NCBI GenBank assembly: GCA_038210415.1
Contig: JBBQWS010000005.1
Coordinates: 1-64,000 of the forward strand
Origin: JBBQWS01 sp038210415
GTDB taxonomy: Bacteria; Actinomycetota; Actinomycetes; Prado026
Direction: 5' to 3'
DNA length: 64,000 nucleotides
Part shown: piece after piece, positions 1-8,640 of the stretch
How the letters are laid out: each line of letters begins with the position of its first letter
Numbering within the stretch: the stretch's first letter is position 1
Notes under the pieces: model-generated
Told to the model about the DNA's origin: nothing
The model's input: only the letters and a program-made list of their open reading frames with translations
Databases searched by the model: none
Position numbers and translations under genes: made by a program

Positions 1-181
1 CCTCATGCACCGGGGCCAGGGCCAACCCGTCGAACCGGTCCAGCACCGCCTGCACCCGCGTCAACAACCGCAGCAGCTCACCATCGGACAGCCCCACCAA
101 CGGCACGTCAGCGAACGCGTCCAACCCCAAGACAACCTGCCCCAACGCCGCATCAGCAGCAGCCGCGGCGGTCGAGGACAT
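1..181 (-). CDS. DUF222/HNH endonuclease family protein, N-terminal fragment
   Basis: Partial gene, cut by the left edge of the window; only about 60 N-terminal residues are visible. The reading on the minus strand from an ATG at 181 has the pattern LDAFADVPLVGLSDGELL followed by a leucine-rich helix, which matches the start of the DUF222 domain. In actinobacteria this domain usually precedes a C-terminal HNH nuclease domain (the 13E12 repeat family of mycobacteria). The nuclease part lies outside the window, so activity cannot be judged. These genes are often present in many near-identical copies. Confidence is moderate because so little is visible. Confidence 0.55.
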   Translation of the reverse strand, partial: MSSTAAAAADAALGQVVLGLDAFADVPLVGLSDGELLRLLTRVQAVLDRFDGLALAPVHE

Positions 182-210
182 GACCCAAAACTACCCCACC
201 CCACCGACAG

Positions 211-231
211 AAACCGTTGCCCCACAACGGG
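211..231 (-). terminator. possible weak intrinsic terminator
   Basis: On the minus strand CCGTTG and CAACGG form a 6-bp stem around a 5-nt loop, followed by TTTCT. It lies just downstream of the SnoaL-like gene and before the DUF222 gene. The stem is short and the T run is poor, so this is a tentative call. Confidence 0.35.
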
Positions 232-249
232 TTCGCGGCAAACGCACCC

Positions 250-720
250 CTAAGCCTGCCGGGCCATGAAGTCCTGCAAACCCGCCGCCGCCTGCTTCTG
301 CGCCGCGCTCTGCACGAGAGGGGTCCACCCCAGCAGCCGACCCTTCCAACCCAGCGCCTGGCCGGACCACACGTGGAAGTCGAACTCGTCCTGCTGCCGC
401 GTGATCAGGCCGTCGGCGAACTCGAACCTGGAGTGCACCCGGTTGATGACGGGTCGCTGTGCCGGCCCAAAATTGTAGTGCGCGACCCAGTGCGCCTCAC
501 CCTTGCGGTCGTCGGCCGTGATGCCGGAGGTCTCGACCTTCAGACCGGTGGACCGTCCGGTGAGCATCGCCCACATCGCTGGGACCTCGCGCCCGTGCAG
601 GTCGGGGAACATTGCGTCCGAGAAGTGCGCGGCAGGTGCGTAGCACGCAGCCATCATCGTCGCATCGAGGCGGGCGAACGCCGCATAGAACCGTTCCAGC
701 AGCTCTTCGTTCGCGTGCAT
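250..720 (-). CDS. SnoaL-like / NTF2-fold protein
   Basis: A 156-residue single-domain protein of the NTF2-like superfamily. It has the typical N-terminal helix with a YAAFARLDATMMAACYAP pattern, then a curved beta sheet (HWVAHYNFG, VHSRFEFADGLI). Such proteins bind small ligands or act as isomerases, cyclases or hydrolases; nothing here identifies the ligand. I chose the ATG at 720 rather than the in-frame GTG at 726, because AGGGAG then sits about six bases upstream, whereas it would abut the GTG. The gene follows the CoA-transferase genes on the same strand with a 24-bp gap and may be co-transcribed with them. Confidence 0.75.
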   Translation of the reverse strand: MHANEELLERFYAAFARLDATMMAACYAPAAHFSDAMFPDLHGREVPAMWAMLTGRSTGLKVETSGITADDRKGEAHWVAHYNFGPAQRPVINRVHSRFEFADGLITRQQDEFDFHVWSGQALGWKGRLLGWTPLVQSAAQKQAAAGLQDFMARQA

Positions 721-744
721 GGTCACTCCCTAGAAGTGCAGTCG

Positions 745-1404
745 CTACGGCACTCGCATGGTGCTCGGCTCCGCGGGGACGAGCAGCTCGGGTCCGCTGG
801 CGGCGCGGACGTCGTCGACGCCGACCCCGGGAGCGGTCTCGCGCAGAACCAGGCCGTCCGCCGTCACGTCGAGCACCGCGAGGTCGGTGATGATCCGGTT
901 GACCACAGCCCGCCCGGTGTACGGCAGGGTGCACTGCTCGACGATCTTGTGGGAGCCGTCCTTGGCGACGTGCTCCATCATCACGATCACGGTCTTGGCG
1001 CCGTGCACGAGGTCCATCGCGCCGCCCATCCCTTTGACCATCTTGCCGGGGATCATCCAGTTGGCCAGGTCGCCGCCGACCGACACCTGCATCGCGCCGA
1101 GGATCGCTGCGTCGACCTTGCCGCCGCGGATCATGGCGAAGCTGGTCGCGGAGTCGAAGTAAGCCGCACCCGGCAGGACGGTGACGGTCTCCTTGCCGGC
1201 GTTGATCAGGTCGGGGTCGACATCGGCTTCGGCGGGGTACGGACCGACGCCGAGGATGCCGTTCTCCGATTGCAGCACCACGGTCACGTCGGCGGGGATG
1301 TAGTTGGGCACCAAAGTCGGAAGGCCGATGCCGAGGTTGACGTACTGGCCGTCGAAGAGCTCCTGCGCGACCCGGGCGGCGAGCTGCTCGCGGGTGAGGG
1401 TCAT
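745..1404 (-). CDS. scoB: 3-oxoacid CoA-transferase subunit B
   Basis: The beta subunit of a succinyl-CoA:3-oxoacid (or 3-oxoadipate) CoA-transferase, 219 residues. It moves CoA from succinyl-CoA to acetoacetate or 3-oxoadipate so that thiolase can cleave the product. The family signature QSENGILG is at residues 45-52, and Glu47 is the expected catalytic residue that forms the glutamyl-CoA intermediate. Start and stop overlap the upstream subunit A gene by four bases (ATGA), so the two are translationally coupled. Sequence alone does not separate ScoB from PcaJ. No aromatic ring-cleavage genes are visible, so ketone-body type use is slightly favoured. Confidence 0.9.
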   Translation of the reverse strand: MTLTREQLAARVAQELFDGQYVNLGIGLPTLVPNYIPADVTVVLQSENGILGVGPYPAEADVDPDLINAGKETVTVLPGAAYFDSATSFAMIRGGKVDAAILGAMQVSVGGDLANWMIPGKMVKGMGGAMDLVHGAKTVIVMMEHVAKDGSHKIVEQCTLPYTGRAVVNRIITDLAVLDVTADGLVLRETAPGVGVDDVRAASGPELLVPAEPSTMRVP

Positions 1405-2183
1405 GCCGGCGCTCCCTGGGCCGCGGTGCGGACGGTGCGGCGCTCGATGCGCTTGGCCGCTGCCTGCTCGGAGGTGAGCTCGACGATGCGGTGCACGTAG
1501 ATCCCGGCGAGGTGCACCCGGTCGGGGTCGAGCTCACCCGGCTCGACGAGCTGTTCGACCTCGACGATGGTGCACCGACCGGCCATGGCGACCAACGGGT
1601 TGAAGTTGCGAGCCGCCTCGTGGAACACCAGGTTGCCGTGCCGGTCGCCGACTGCCGCCCGCACGAAGGCGAAGTCGGTGGCGATGGCCTCCTCGAGGAC
1701 GTACTCGCGGCCGCTGAAGACGGCCGTGGGCTTCGGCGGTGACGCGAGGCTGACCGAACCGTCCGGTGCATAGCGCCAGGGAAGACCGCCCTCGGCGACC
1801 TGGGTGCCGACGCCCGTAGCGGTGTAGAACGCCGGGATCCCCGAGCCCCCCGCGCGCAGCTTCTCGGCCAGGGTGCCTTGCGGGGTCAGCTCGACCTCGA
1901 GCTCCCCAGACAGGAACTGCCGCTCGAACTCCTTGTTCTCACCCACGTACGAGCTCGTGGTGCGGGCGATCCGGCCGGACCCGAGCAGGATGCCCAGGCC
2001 CCACCCGTCGACGCCGCAGTTGTTCGACACGACGCGCAGACCGGTCGTCCCGCGCTCGTACAACGCCTGGATCAGGACGGCAGGGATCCCGCACAACCCG
2101 AAGCCACCCACCGCGACCGACGAGCCGTCACCGATGTCCGCGACCGCCTCGGCAGCCGAACCACACGTCTTGTCGAGCCCCAT
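1401..2183 (-). CDS. scoA: 3-oxoacid CoA-transferase subunit A
   Basis: The alpha subunit partner of the preceding protein, 260 residues. The CoA-transferase signature runs from Asp19 to Pro34 and contains the GGFGLCGIP glycine loop. Length and order (A before B, 4-bp overlap) are standard for bacterial two-subunit enzymes. The C-terminus is enriched in Arg and Lys (AAKRIERRTVR), which I take as a tail. The pair together forms a cytoplasmic heterotetramer. PcaI is the alternative name if it acts on 3-oxoadipate. Confidence 0.9.
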   Translation of the reverse strand: MGLDKTCGSAAEAVADIGDGSSVAVGGFGLCGIPAVLIQALYERGTTGLRVVSNNCGVDGWGLGILLGSGRIARTTSSYVGENKEFERQFLSGELEVELTPQGTLAEKLRAGGSGIPAFYTATGVGTQVAEGGLPWRYAPDGSVSLASPPKPTAVFSGREYVLEEAIATDFAFVRAAVGDRHGNLVFHEAARNFNPLVAMAGRCTIVEVEQLVEPGELDPDRVHLAGIYVHRIVELTSEQAAAKRIERRTVRTAAQGAPA

Positions 2184-2240
2184 CGATGGACCGCCTCCCG
2201 ACGTCGTTGTCGGACGAAACCTATCGCCTCGCGGACGCGG

Positions 2241-2387
2241 TCAGTTGTGAAGCATGACGAGGACCACGACGAGGAACAGTGCGCCGGCGAGGAGCACCGA
2301 CCCGAACGCGAAGAACGCCACGCGCCCCACGGACGGGCCAGGCTCGAACCGCGGTTCGCTCGGCTCCGCCGGGGGGTTCGGCTGCAT
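2241..2387 (-). CDS. small single-pass membrane protein
   Basis: A 48-residue protein with a proline-rich N-terminus (MQPNPPAEPSEPRFEPGPS) and one C-terminal hydrophobic helix of about 22 residues (VAFFAFGSVLLAGALFLVVVLV) ending in MLHN. The family is not recognised. The ATG at 2387 is the natural start; longer readings run through promoter sequence of the divergent peptidase gene. The topology suggests a cytoplasmic N-terminus with a tail anchor. No function can be assigned. Confidence 0.6.
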   Translation of the reverse strand: MQPNPPAEPSEPRFEPGPSVGRVAFFAFGSVLLAGALFLVVVLVMLHN

Positions 2388-2416
2388 GACCTCAGACTGC
2401 CACGTAGCCTGACCCG

Positions 2417-3124
2417 ATGACTGGACCACTTGCCCTCGTCGGCGCCGGTGAGTATCTACCGGTGATGCTCGAGGTCGAACGTTCGCTGATCGCCGGCCTG
2501 GCACCGAAATACGTGCAGATCCCTACGGCGGCCGCTCCGGAAGGACAGGCCTCGCTGGACCGGTGGGTCGCCCTGGGCCGGGCCCAGGCGGAGCGGCTCG
2601 GCGTCACGGCGGTTCCCATCGTGGCCCGCGACCGCGCCGACGCCGACGACCCGGCGCTTGCCGCCCTGGTCGAGGGCGCCGGTCTGGTCTACCTCTCGGG
2701 CGGCAACCCGGGCTTCCTCGCCGACACGTTGCGCGGCTCGTTGCTCTGGTCGGCGATCGAGTCCGCGTGGCGGGGCGGGGCCGCGCTCGCAGGGTGCAGC
2801 GCCGGCGCGATGGCCCTCGCTGGCTGGGTGCCCGACATCCGCCACCCGGGCCGGGCCGGCACCCGCGGGCTCGCCGCCGCCCCGCACCTGCGAGTCATCC
2901 CGCACTTCGACCGCTTCATCGGCCGCATGCCCGACCTGCTGACCCGGCCGTTCCTGCGCGCACCCGACGGCAGCACCCTGGTCGGGATCGACGAGGACAC
3001 GGCTCTGGTCGGCGGGCTCCCGGACGCGCCCGACACGTGGCAGGTCCAGGGTCGGCAGTCGGTGTGGATCCTCAGCGAGGGCGCCCGACGCGAGCTGCCG
3101 TCCGGCACGACGATCACCTTCTGA
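2417..3124 (+). CDS. peptidase S51 / cyanophycinase-like class I glutamine-amidotransferase-fold protein
   Basis: A 235-residue protein resembling the S51 peptidases (dipeptidase E, cyanophycinase). The nucleophile elbow is GCSAGAM with Ser128 as the likely nucleophile, and the preceding VYLSGGNPGFL at 91-101 is the conserved substrate-loop motif. His136-type partners are not firmly placed. It would hydrolyse a small peptide or isopeptide in the cytoplasm; the specificity is unknown. TAGCCT lies six bases before the ATG, so the message may be leaderless. The DUF3052 gene follows 14 bases after the stop and is probably co-transcribed. Confidence 0.75.
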   Translation: MTGPLALVGAGEYLPVMLEVERSLIAGLAPKYVQIPTAAAPEGQASLDRWVALGRAQAERLGVTAVPIVARDRADADDPALAALVEGAGLVYLSGGNPGFLADTLRGSLLWSAIESAWRGGAALAGCSAGAMALAGWVPDIRHPGRAGTRGLAAAPHLRVIPHFDRFIGRMPDLLTRPFLRAPDGSTLVGIDEDTALVGGLPDAPDTWQVQGRQSVWILSEGARRELPSGTTITF

Positions 3125-3137
3125 GCAGGTGAGACCG

Positions 3138-3581
3138 ATGGCGGCCACGGACGTCGGCTACTCGGGTACCCCGCTGCCGAAGAAGCTCGGGATCAAGCCC
3201 GAGCACGCGGTGCTGCTCGCCGGCGCACCCGCGACATTCGTCCTCGGCCCGCTGCCCGAAGGCGTCGAGGTCGAGCGCGGGACCAACGGCCGGCACGAAC
3301 GCTTCGACGTGGTGCTCGGGTTCTGCCCCGACCTGGCCACGCTGCTGCGGAGCTTCGGCTCGTGGAAGGCAGCCCTCGGCCCGGCGTCGGCGCTATGGGT
3401 GGCCTGGCCGAAGAAGGCGAGCAAGGTCACAACGGATCTGACCGAGGCCGGTGTTCGTGAGCACGGCCTCGCGAACGGCCTGGTGGACGTGAAGATCTGC
3501 GCGGTCGACCAGGTGTGGAGCGCACTGAAGTTCGTCTACCGGACGGCGGACCGGCCCACGGTGTCGAGGACCCAGGCGTAG
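3138..3581 (+). CDS. DUF3052 family protein
   Basis: A 147-residue conserved actinobacterial protein of unknown function. It starts with the motif GYSGTPLPKKLGIKP and contains SALWVAWPKKASKVTTDLTE, both typical of DUF3052. The ATG at 3138 is preceded by AGGTGAGA, a better ribosome site than the GTG at 3129. Its 3' end overlaps the convergent oligopeptidase gene by 46 bp, so the two transcripts must be antisense to each other at their ends. In other actinobacteria members are often annotated only as hypothetical; I assign no role. Confidence 0.8.
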   Translation: MAATDVGYSGTPLPKKLGIKPEHAVLLAGAPATFVLGPLPEGVEVERGTNGRHERFDVVLGFCPDLATLLRSFGSWKAALGPASALWVAWPKKASKVTTDLTEAGVREHGLANGLVDVKICAVDQVWSALKFVYRTADRPTVSRTQA

Positions 3582-5614
3582 ACCTCGGCCTCGTACTCCA
3601 GGTGTGCGAACCGGCCGGACGGACCTGCGTGGGCACCGGCGCCGAGCTCCATCCGCAGCAGGACGCTCCCGTCGCGCGAGCCCGTGGCCCGCAGCTTCGC
3701 CACCCATTTCGCCGGCTCCCAGTACATGACCCGGGCGTCGTGCAGGGCTCCGGTCACAAGCAGTCGCGGCCGGTCGGGAGCCGGCGGGACGTTGTCGTAC
3801 GGCGAGTACGCGAGCATCCGCTCGAAGTCCGCCCGCTGCCGGGGGTCACCCCACTCGTCCCACTCCTGGGCGGTCAGCGGGATCGACTCGTCGAGCATCG
3901 TGGTGACGACGTCGACGAACGGAACCTCGGCGACGACGCCTGCCCACCGCTTCGGCGCCTGCGAGAAGACTGCTCCCATCAGCAGCCCACCGGCGGACAG
4001 ACCGCGCGCAACGAGGCCCGACCCGTCGACGAGCCCGTCGGCCAAGCCGTCGGCCACGGCGACGAAGTCGGTGAAGGTGTTCTGCTTGCTGCGCAAGCTG
4101 CCGTCGACGTACCAGCGCCGGCCGAGCTCGCCACCGCCGCGGACGTGGGCATGCGCGAAGACCACCCCGCGGTCGAGCAGGCTGGCCAGGGCCACGTCGA
4201 ACTCCGGCTCGAAGGAGTACTCGTAGGCGCCGTAGCCGTAGAGCAGGCAGGGCGCGGTGCCGTCGAGCAGTGTGTCCTCGCGCCAGACGATGGTGACCGG
4301 GACGAGTTCGCCGTCCGGTGCCTCGACGGCGTAGCGGTCGGACCGGTACTGCTCGCGGTCGTACCCCGGGACGTCGTCGCGCTTGCGCAGCGTGCGCTCG
4401 CCGGTGCGCAGGTCGAGGTCGAACCAAGCGGCCGGCTCGGAGTACGACTCGACCATGATCGTGACGACGTCGGTGTCGTACTCCTCGTTGCGGTCGAGGC
4501 GGATCGTCCCGGCCGGGATGCCCGGGTGGATGTCGAGCACGGCGAGGCTGCCGTCGCGGGAGACGACGCGAAGCAGCGTGCCGCCGTCGCGGCGCAGCGC
4601 CAGCACCACGTGCCGGGCGAACACCTCGGCCTCGTGCAGCCGCTCGGCGGGGTCCTCGCCGACCAGCTCCGTCCAGTGGTCGCGGCCAGGCGTCGCGAGC
4701 GGTGCGCTCATCAGCCGGAACTCACGGGCCTGGTCGTTGGTCACGATGACGAGCACGTCACCGTCCGGGCGCGGCGCATGGGTCACGTGGTACTCCACAC
4801 CGGGACTGCGCGCCGCCACCAGCCGTGGGGGCTGCTCCGGCTCGTGGCAGGACAGCAGCCAGGCCTCGGTCGAGTCCTTGGCCACCAGGTGGACGAGCGC
4901 GTGGTCGCCCGACCGCGACGACTCCAGGAACACCTCGTACCGTTCGTCGTCCTCCTGGAGCACGAGCTCGTCGGTGGCCGGGGCGGTCCCGAGCCGGTGC
5001 CGCCAGACCTGGAACGGGCGGTAGGCGTCGTCGTTCACGACGTACCAGAACGAACGGGAGTCGGCCGCCCAGGCGGCGCCGTAGTAGGTGCGCCCGATCG
5101 AGTCCGGCAGGTCGGCTCCGCTGCGCAGGTCACGGAAGCGCAACGTGTATACCTCGTCGCCCTCCTGGTCCACGGAGTAGGCGAGGACTTCGCCGTCGGG
5201 GCTGACCTCACGCACTCCCAGCGCGAAGTAGTCCGACCCCTCAGCGAGGAGATTCTCGTCCAGGAGCACCTCGGCGGGAGATCCTTCGGTCTGCTGGCGA
5301 AGAAACTGCTCGTATTCCTTCCCAGCGACTGTCTGCGTGTAGTAGACAAAGCCCCCACGGTTCCAACTGACTGAACGATCAGTTGCTACGGTCCGGTGCA
5401 CCATCTCGGCAACCAGCTGCTGCTGGAGAGGACGGGTATGCGCGGTCAGGGCGTCGTAGTACGCACGCTCCTGCCCGAGGTACTCGAGGGTCCCGGGGTC
5501 ATCGCTGTCGCGGAGCCAGGCGTAATCGTCGACGCGCCGGGTCCCATGGAGCTCAAGGACGCTGGGCCGGACCAGAGCTTGGGGCACGGCGAAGTCGGCA
5601 GTCGTGTCGGTCAT
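3536..5614 (-). CDS. ptrB: oligopeptidase B-type prolyl oligopeptidase (S9A)
   Basis: A cytoplasmic serine peptidase of 692 residues, the usual length for oligopeptidase B, which cleaves short peptides after basic residues. An N-terminal helical segment is followed by a beta-propeller (about 70-400) and an alpha/beta-hydrolase domain. The catalytic residues are visible: Ser540 in GLSAGG, Asp626 in TGALHDARVMYW and His662 in GAGAHAGPSGR. The hydrolase domain also has YGAYEYSFEPEFD, typical of the family. TAGGTT lies six bases before the ATG, consistent with a leaderless transcript. It could help process peptides brought in by the divergently encoded ABC importer, but this is inference. Confidence 0.88.
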   Translation of the reverse strand: MTDTTADFAVPQALVRPSVLELHGTRRVDDYAWLRDSDDPGTLEYLGQERAYYDALTAHTRPLQQQLVAEMVHRTVATDRSVSWNRGGFVYYTQTVAGKEYEQFLRQQTEGSPAEVLLDENLLAEGSDYFALGVREVSPDGEVLAYSVDQEGDEVYTLRFRDLRSGADLPDSIGRTYYGAAWAADSRSFWYVVNDDAYRPFQVWRHRLGTAPATDELVLQEDDERYEVFLESSRSGDHALVHLVAKDSTEAWLLSCHEPEQPPRLVAARSPGVEYHVTHAPRPDGDVLVIVTNDQAREFRLMSAPLATPGRDHWTELVGEDPAERLHEAEVFARHVVLALRRDGGTLLRVVSRDGSLAVLDIHPGIPAGTIRLDRNEEYDTDVVTIMVESYSEPAAWFDLDLRTGERTLRKRDDVPGYDREQYRSDRYAVEAPDGELVPVTIVWREDTLLDGTAPCLLYGYGAYEYSFEPEFDVALASLLDRGVVFAHAHVRGGGELGRRWYVDGSLRSKQNTFTDFVAVADGLADGLVDGSGLVARGLSAGGLLMGAVFSQAPKRWAGVVAEVPFVDVVTTMLDESIPLTAQEWDEWGDPRQRADFERMLAYSPYDNVPPAPDRPRLLVTGALHDARVMYWEPAKWVAKLRATGSRDGSVLLRMELGAGAHAGPSGRFAHLEYEAEVYAWVLDTVGRSAVR

Positions 5615-5736
5615 GGCCGGAACCTAGCGTGCCGGACCACCTCCTCGACAACAGTTCGGCTACGACCTCGGCGTCCGGCGGTCGCCGGAACATCGAACGG
5701 ACACGATAGGCAGACTCACCCGACCCGGAGGACGAG

Positions 5737-7587
5737 ATGACCTTGACCCTGACGCGCCGCCTGGCGGCCGCCGGAGCGGCGGCGGCCCTCGCGCTCGTGC
5801 CGAGCGTGGCGGCCGCCGATACGGCGTCACCCTCGCCGACGGCCACCACGGGCGCCTCGGCTACCGCCGCTCCGAAGTCGACCTTCACGGTCGGGTTCCT
5901 GCAGGACGTCGACTCGCTGAACCCGTTCGTGGGAATCCTGGCCTCGTCGTACGAGGCGTGGGGGGTCACCTACGACCAGCTCATCGGCTACAGCCAGAAG
6001 GACTTCTCGCCGGTGCCCCAGCTGGCCGAGTCGTGGACGGAGTCGGCCGACCACAAGACTTGGACCTACAAGATCCGGTCCGGGCTGAAGTGGTCCGACG
6101 GCGAGCCGCTCACCGCCGCGGACGCTGCGTACACGTTCAACCGGGTCATCAAGGGCTCGTTCGAGCAGAACAACTTCGGCAGCTACGTCGCCAACATGAC
6201 CGGGGCGACCGCACCCGACGCGACGACCCTGGTCCTCACCGTCAGCAAGCCCACACCGATCATGCTGCGTCTTGCCGTGCCGATCCTGCCGGAGCACATC
6301 TGGAAGAACATCGACGAAAAGGCGGCCCAGACCATCAAGAACGAGCCGATCGTCGGCTCCGGACCGTTCCTCTTCGAGAAGCACGTGGTGGGCCAGTACA
6401 TCCAGTTCAAGGCGAACCCCAACTACTGGGCCGGCTCGCCGAAGATCAAGGAACTCGTGTTCCGGATCTTCCAGAGCGAGGACACCATGGTGGCCGCGCT
6501 GAAGAAGGGCGAGATCGACTTCGCCGACAGCCTCGCCTCGACGTCGTTCGACTCCCTCGCGAACACCCCGAACATCAAGACGGTGGCCGCGACGTACACC
6601 GGGTTCGACGAGCTGGCGATGAACACCGGCGCGGCGACCGACCAGGGGGCTCCGATCGGAGACGGCAACGCCGTGCTCAAGGACAAGCGCGTGCGCCAGG
6701 CCATCGACTACGCGATCGACAAGAAGGCGCTGGTCACCAAGGTGCTCGGTGGCCACGGCGAGATCGGCACCTCGATCATCCCGACGATCTACGCGCTGAA
6801 CCACTTCGACCCCGGTGACCAGGGTCGCGGCTACGACCCGGCCAAGGCCAACCAGATCCTCGACGACGCCGGCTACGCCAAGGGCGCCGACGGCATCAGA
6901 ACCAGCGGCGGCAAGCGGCTGACCCTGCGCCTGTTCGGCCGGTCGGACAGCCCCACGTCCAAGGACTCCGTGCAGTACATCCAGGGCTGGCTCAAGGCGG
7001 TGGGGATCGACGCCCAGGTGCAGATCGTCTCCGAGGACAAGCTGACCGAGATCATCGGCAACGGCGAGTTCGACCTGTTTGAGTGGGGCTGGGTCGTCGA
7101 GCCCGATCCTGACTACCAGCTCTCGACGTTCCTGTGCTCGTCCCGCAGCAGCAAGGACGGCTCGACGATCAGCGCCGGACTGTCCGACAGCTTCTACTGC
7201 AACCCCGAGTACGACGCGCTCTATGCGGAGCAGTCGACGACGACGGACCTCAACGCCCGCGCCGTCATCGTCAAGCAGATGCAGCAGATGATCTACGACG
7301 ACGCGCCGTACGCGGTGACCTACTACTACGACAACCTCGAGGCCTACCGCAGCGACCGGTTCACCGGCTTCCAACCACAGCCGGACCCGAACGGTTCGCT
7401 GCTCTTCCAGTACGGCACCTGGTCGTACCGGAACATCGAGCCGGTCAGCGCCAGCACCGGCTCCAGCGACAGCAGCGGAAGCTCGACCGGCCTGCTGGTC
7501 GGTGTCGGCCTCGGAGCGGTGGCGGTGCTCGGCATCATCGTGTTCGCGGTCGCCCGTTCGCGTCGGCCGTCCGACGACCGGGAGTAG
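5737..7587 (+). CDS. ABC transporter substrate-binding protein, family 5, with C-terminal membrane anchor
   Basis: A 616-residue extracytoplasmic solute receptor of the peptide/nickel/opine class (SBP_bac_5). A cleavable-looking signal peptide occupies residues 1 to about 27 (LAAAGAAAALALVPSVAAADTA), with no lipobox cysteine. The binding domain follows, with family patterns such as GFLQDVDSLNPF and ESWTESADHKTWTYKIRSGLKW. Near residues 585-605 is a second hydrophobic helix, then an Arg-rich tail, so the protein is probably tethered at its C-terminus instead of by a lipid. GGAGG lies five bases before the ATG. It heads the five-gene importer operon. The substrate is unknown; the downstream demethylation genes suggest a methylated amine or peptide. 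Confidence 0.9.
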   Translation: MTLTLTRRLAAAGAAAALALVPSVAAADTASPSPTATTGASATAAPKSTFTVGFLQDVDSLNPFVGILASSYEAWGVTYDQLIGYSQKDFSPVPQLAESWTESADHKTWTYKIRSGLKWSDGEPLTAADAAYTFNRVIKGSFEQNNFGSYVANMTGATAPDATTLVLTVSKPTPIMLRLAVPILPEHIWKNIDEKAAQTIKNEPIVGSGPFLFEKHVVGQYIQFKANPNYWAGSPKIKELVFRIFQSEDTMVAALKKGEIDFADSLASTSFDSLANTPNIKTVAATYTGFDELAMNTGAATDQGAPIGDGNAVLKDKRVRQAIDYAIDKKALVTKVLGGHGEIGTSIIPTIYALNHFDPGDQGRGYDPAKANQILDDAGYAKGADGIRTSGGKRLTLRLFGRSDSPTSKDSVQYIQGWLKAVGIDAQVQIVSEDKLTEIIGNGEFDLFEWGWVVEPDPDYQLSTFLCSSRSSKDGSTISAGLSDSFYCNPEYDALYAEQSTTTDLNARAVIVKQMQQMIYDDAPYAVTYYYDNLEAYRSDRFTGFQPQPDPNGSLLFQYGTWSYRNIEPVSASTGSSDSSGSSTGLLVGVGLGAVAVLGIIVFAVARSRRPSDDRE

Positions 7588-7590
7588 CGC

Positions 7591-8640
7591 GTGGCGGCAA
7601 CGCTCCAGGCCGAGGCCTCTCTCCCGCTGCCGGGCCCCGGGTCCGGCAGCGAGGGGAGCGGGAACGTCCGGTACGTCGTCGGCAAGATCGTGTCGTCGGT
7701 GGGCGCACTCCTGTTCGTGACGGTGTTCAACTTCTTCCTGTTCCGGGTGCTGCCCGGGGACCCGGCCAAGGCCCTGACGCGTAACCACGCCGTGAGTGCC
7801 GACCAGATCGCGAAGATCCGGGAGCAGTTCGGACTCGACGACCCGATCTGGCTGCAGTTCCTGAAGTACCTGAGGAGCCTGTTCACCGGCGACATGGGCA
7901 TCTCGTTCAAGTACCGGCAGCCGGTGACCACCGTCATCGCCGACCACATGTGGCCGACCCTGCTGCTCGTGGGCACGTCAACGATCCTGTGCACGATCAT
8001 CGGTGTCTGGATCGGCATCCGGGCTGCCTGGCACCGCGACGGGGTGTTCGACCGGGTCTCCACCGGTGCCACCCTGATCCTCTACGCGATGCCGGAGTTC
8101 TGGCTGGGCCTGATCCTGATCCTGGTGTTCGCGCAAGGGGCCGGGCCGATCCCGGGGATCTTCCCCACCAGCGGCCTGCAGACACCAGGTCTTGACCCGC
8201 TCTCGATCGAGGGCATCCTCGACACCGCGAAGCACTTGGTGCTACCGGTCGCCACCTTGACCTTGGGCTATCTGGCGGAGTACTCGCTGGTCATGCGCTC
8301 GTCGCTGCTCGACGAGATGGGGTCCGACTACCTGACGACCGCCCGGGCCAAGGGGCTGCGGGACTCCGACGTGCGCAAGCGGCACGCAGTGCCGAACGCG
8401 CTGCTCCCGTCGTTCACCCTCATCATCCTCAACCTCGGCTTCGTGGTCGGTGGGGCGATCACGGTCGAGACCGTCTTCTCGATTCCTGGGCTCGGCCTGC
8501 TCACGTACGACGCCCTCGGCGTGCCGGACTTCCCGTTGATGCAGGGTCTGTTCCTGCTCTTCTCCGGCTCGGTCATCCTCGCCAACCTGGTCGCCGACCT
8601 CACCTACCCGCGCCTCGACCCTCGGGTGCGTGCCGCATGA
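7591..8640 (+). CDS. ABC transporter permease (DppB type)
   Basis: First inner-membrane permease of the importer, 349 residues, starting with GTG three bases after the receptor gene. About 40 residues precede the first membrane helix (IVSSVGALLFVTVFNFFLFRVLPGDPA), and the LPGDPA element is typical of DppB/OppB. The coupling (EAA-like) region reads TTARAKGLRDSDVRKRHAVPNALLPS near residues 250-275. It would form a heterodimeric channel with the next gene product. Overlap with that gene is four bases. Confidence 0.92.
   Translation: MAATLQAEASLPLPGPGSGSEGSGNVRYVVGKIVSSVGALLFVTVFNFFLFRVLPGDPAKALTRNHAVSADQIAKIREQFGLDDPIWLQFLKYLRSLFTGDMGISFKYRQPVTTVIADHMWPTLLLVGTSTILCTIIGVWIGIRAAWHRDGVFDRVSTGATLILYAMPEFWLGLILILVFAQGAGPIPGIFPTSGLQTPGLDPLSIEGILDTAKHLVLPVATLTLGYLAEYSLVMRSSLLDEMGSDYLTTARAKGLRDSDVRKRHAVPNALLPSFTLIILNLGFVVGGAITVETVFSIPGLGLLTYDALGVPDFPLMQGLFLLFSGSVILANLVADLTYPRLDPRVRAA

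Noticed and set aside
3515..5374. A 619-codon frame antisense to oligopeptidase B
   Set aside because: No domain or ribosome site; the opposite strand has a complete catalytic triad and family length.
5827..7947. A 706-codon open frame antisense to the solute-binding protein and permease genes
   Set aside because: It is low-complexity (Arg, Gly, Val, Leu), has no recognisable domain and opposes clear real genes; such frames are expected in GC-rich DNA.
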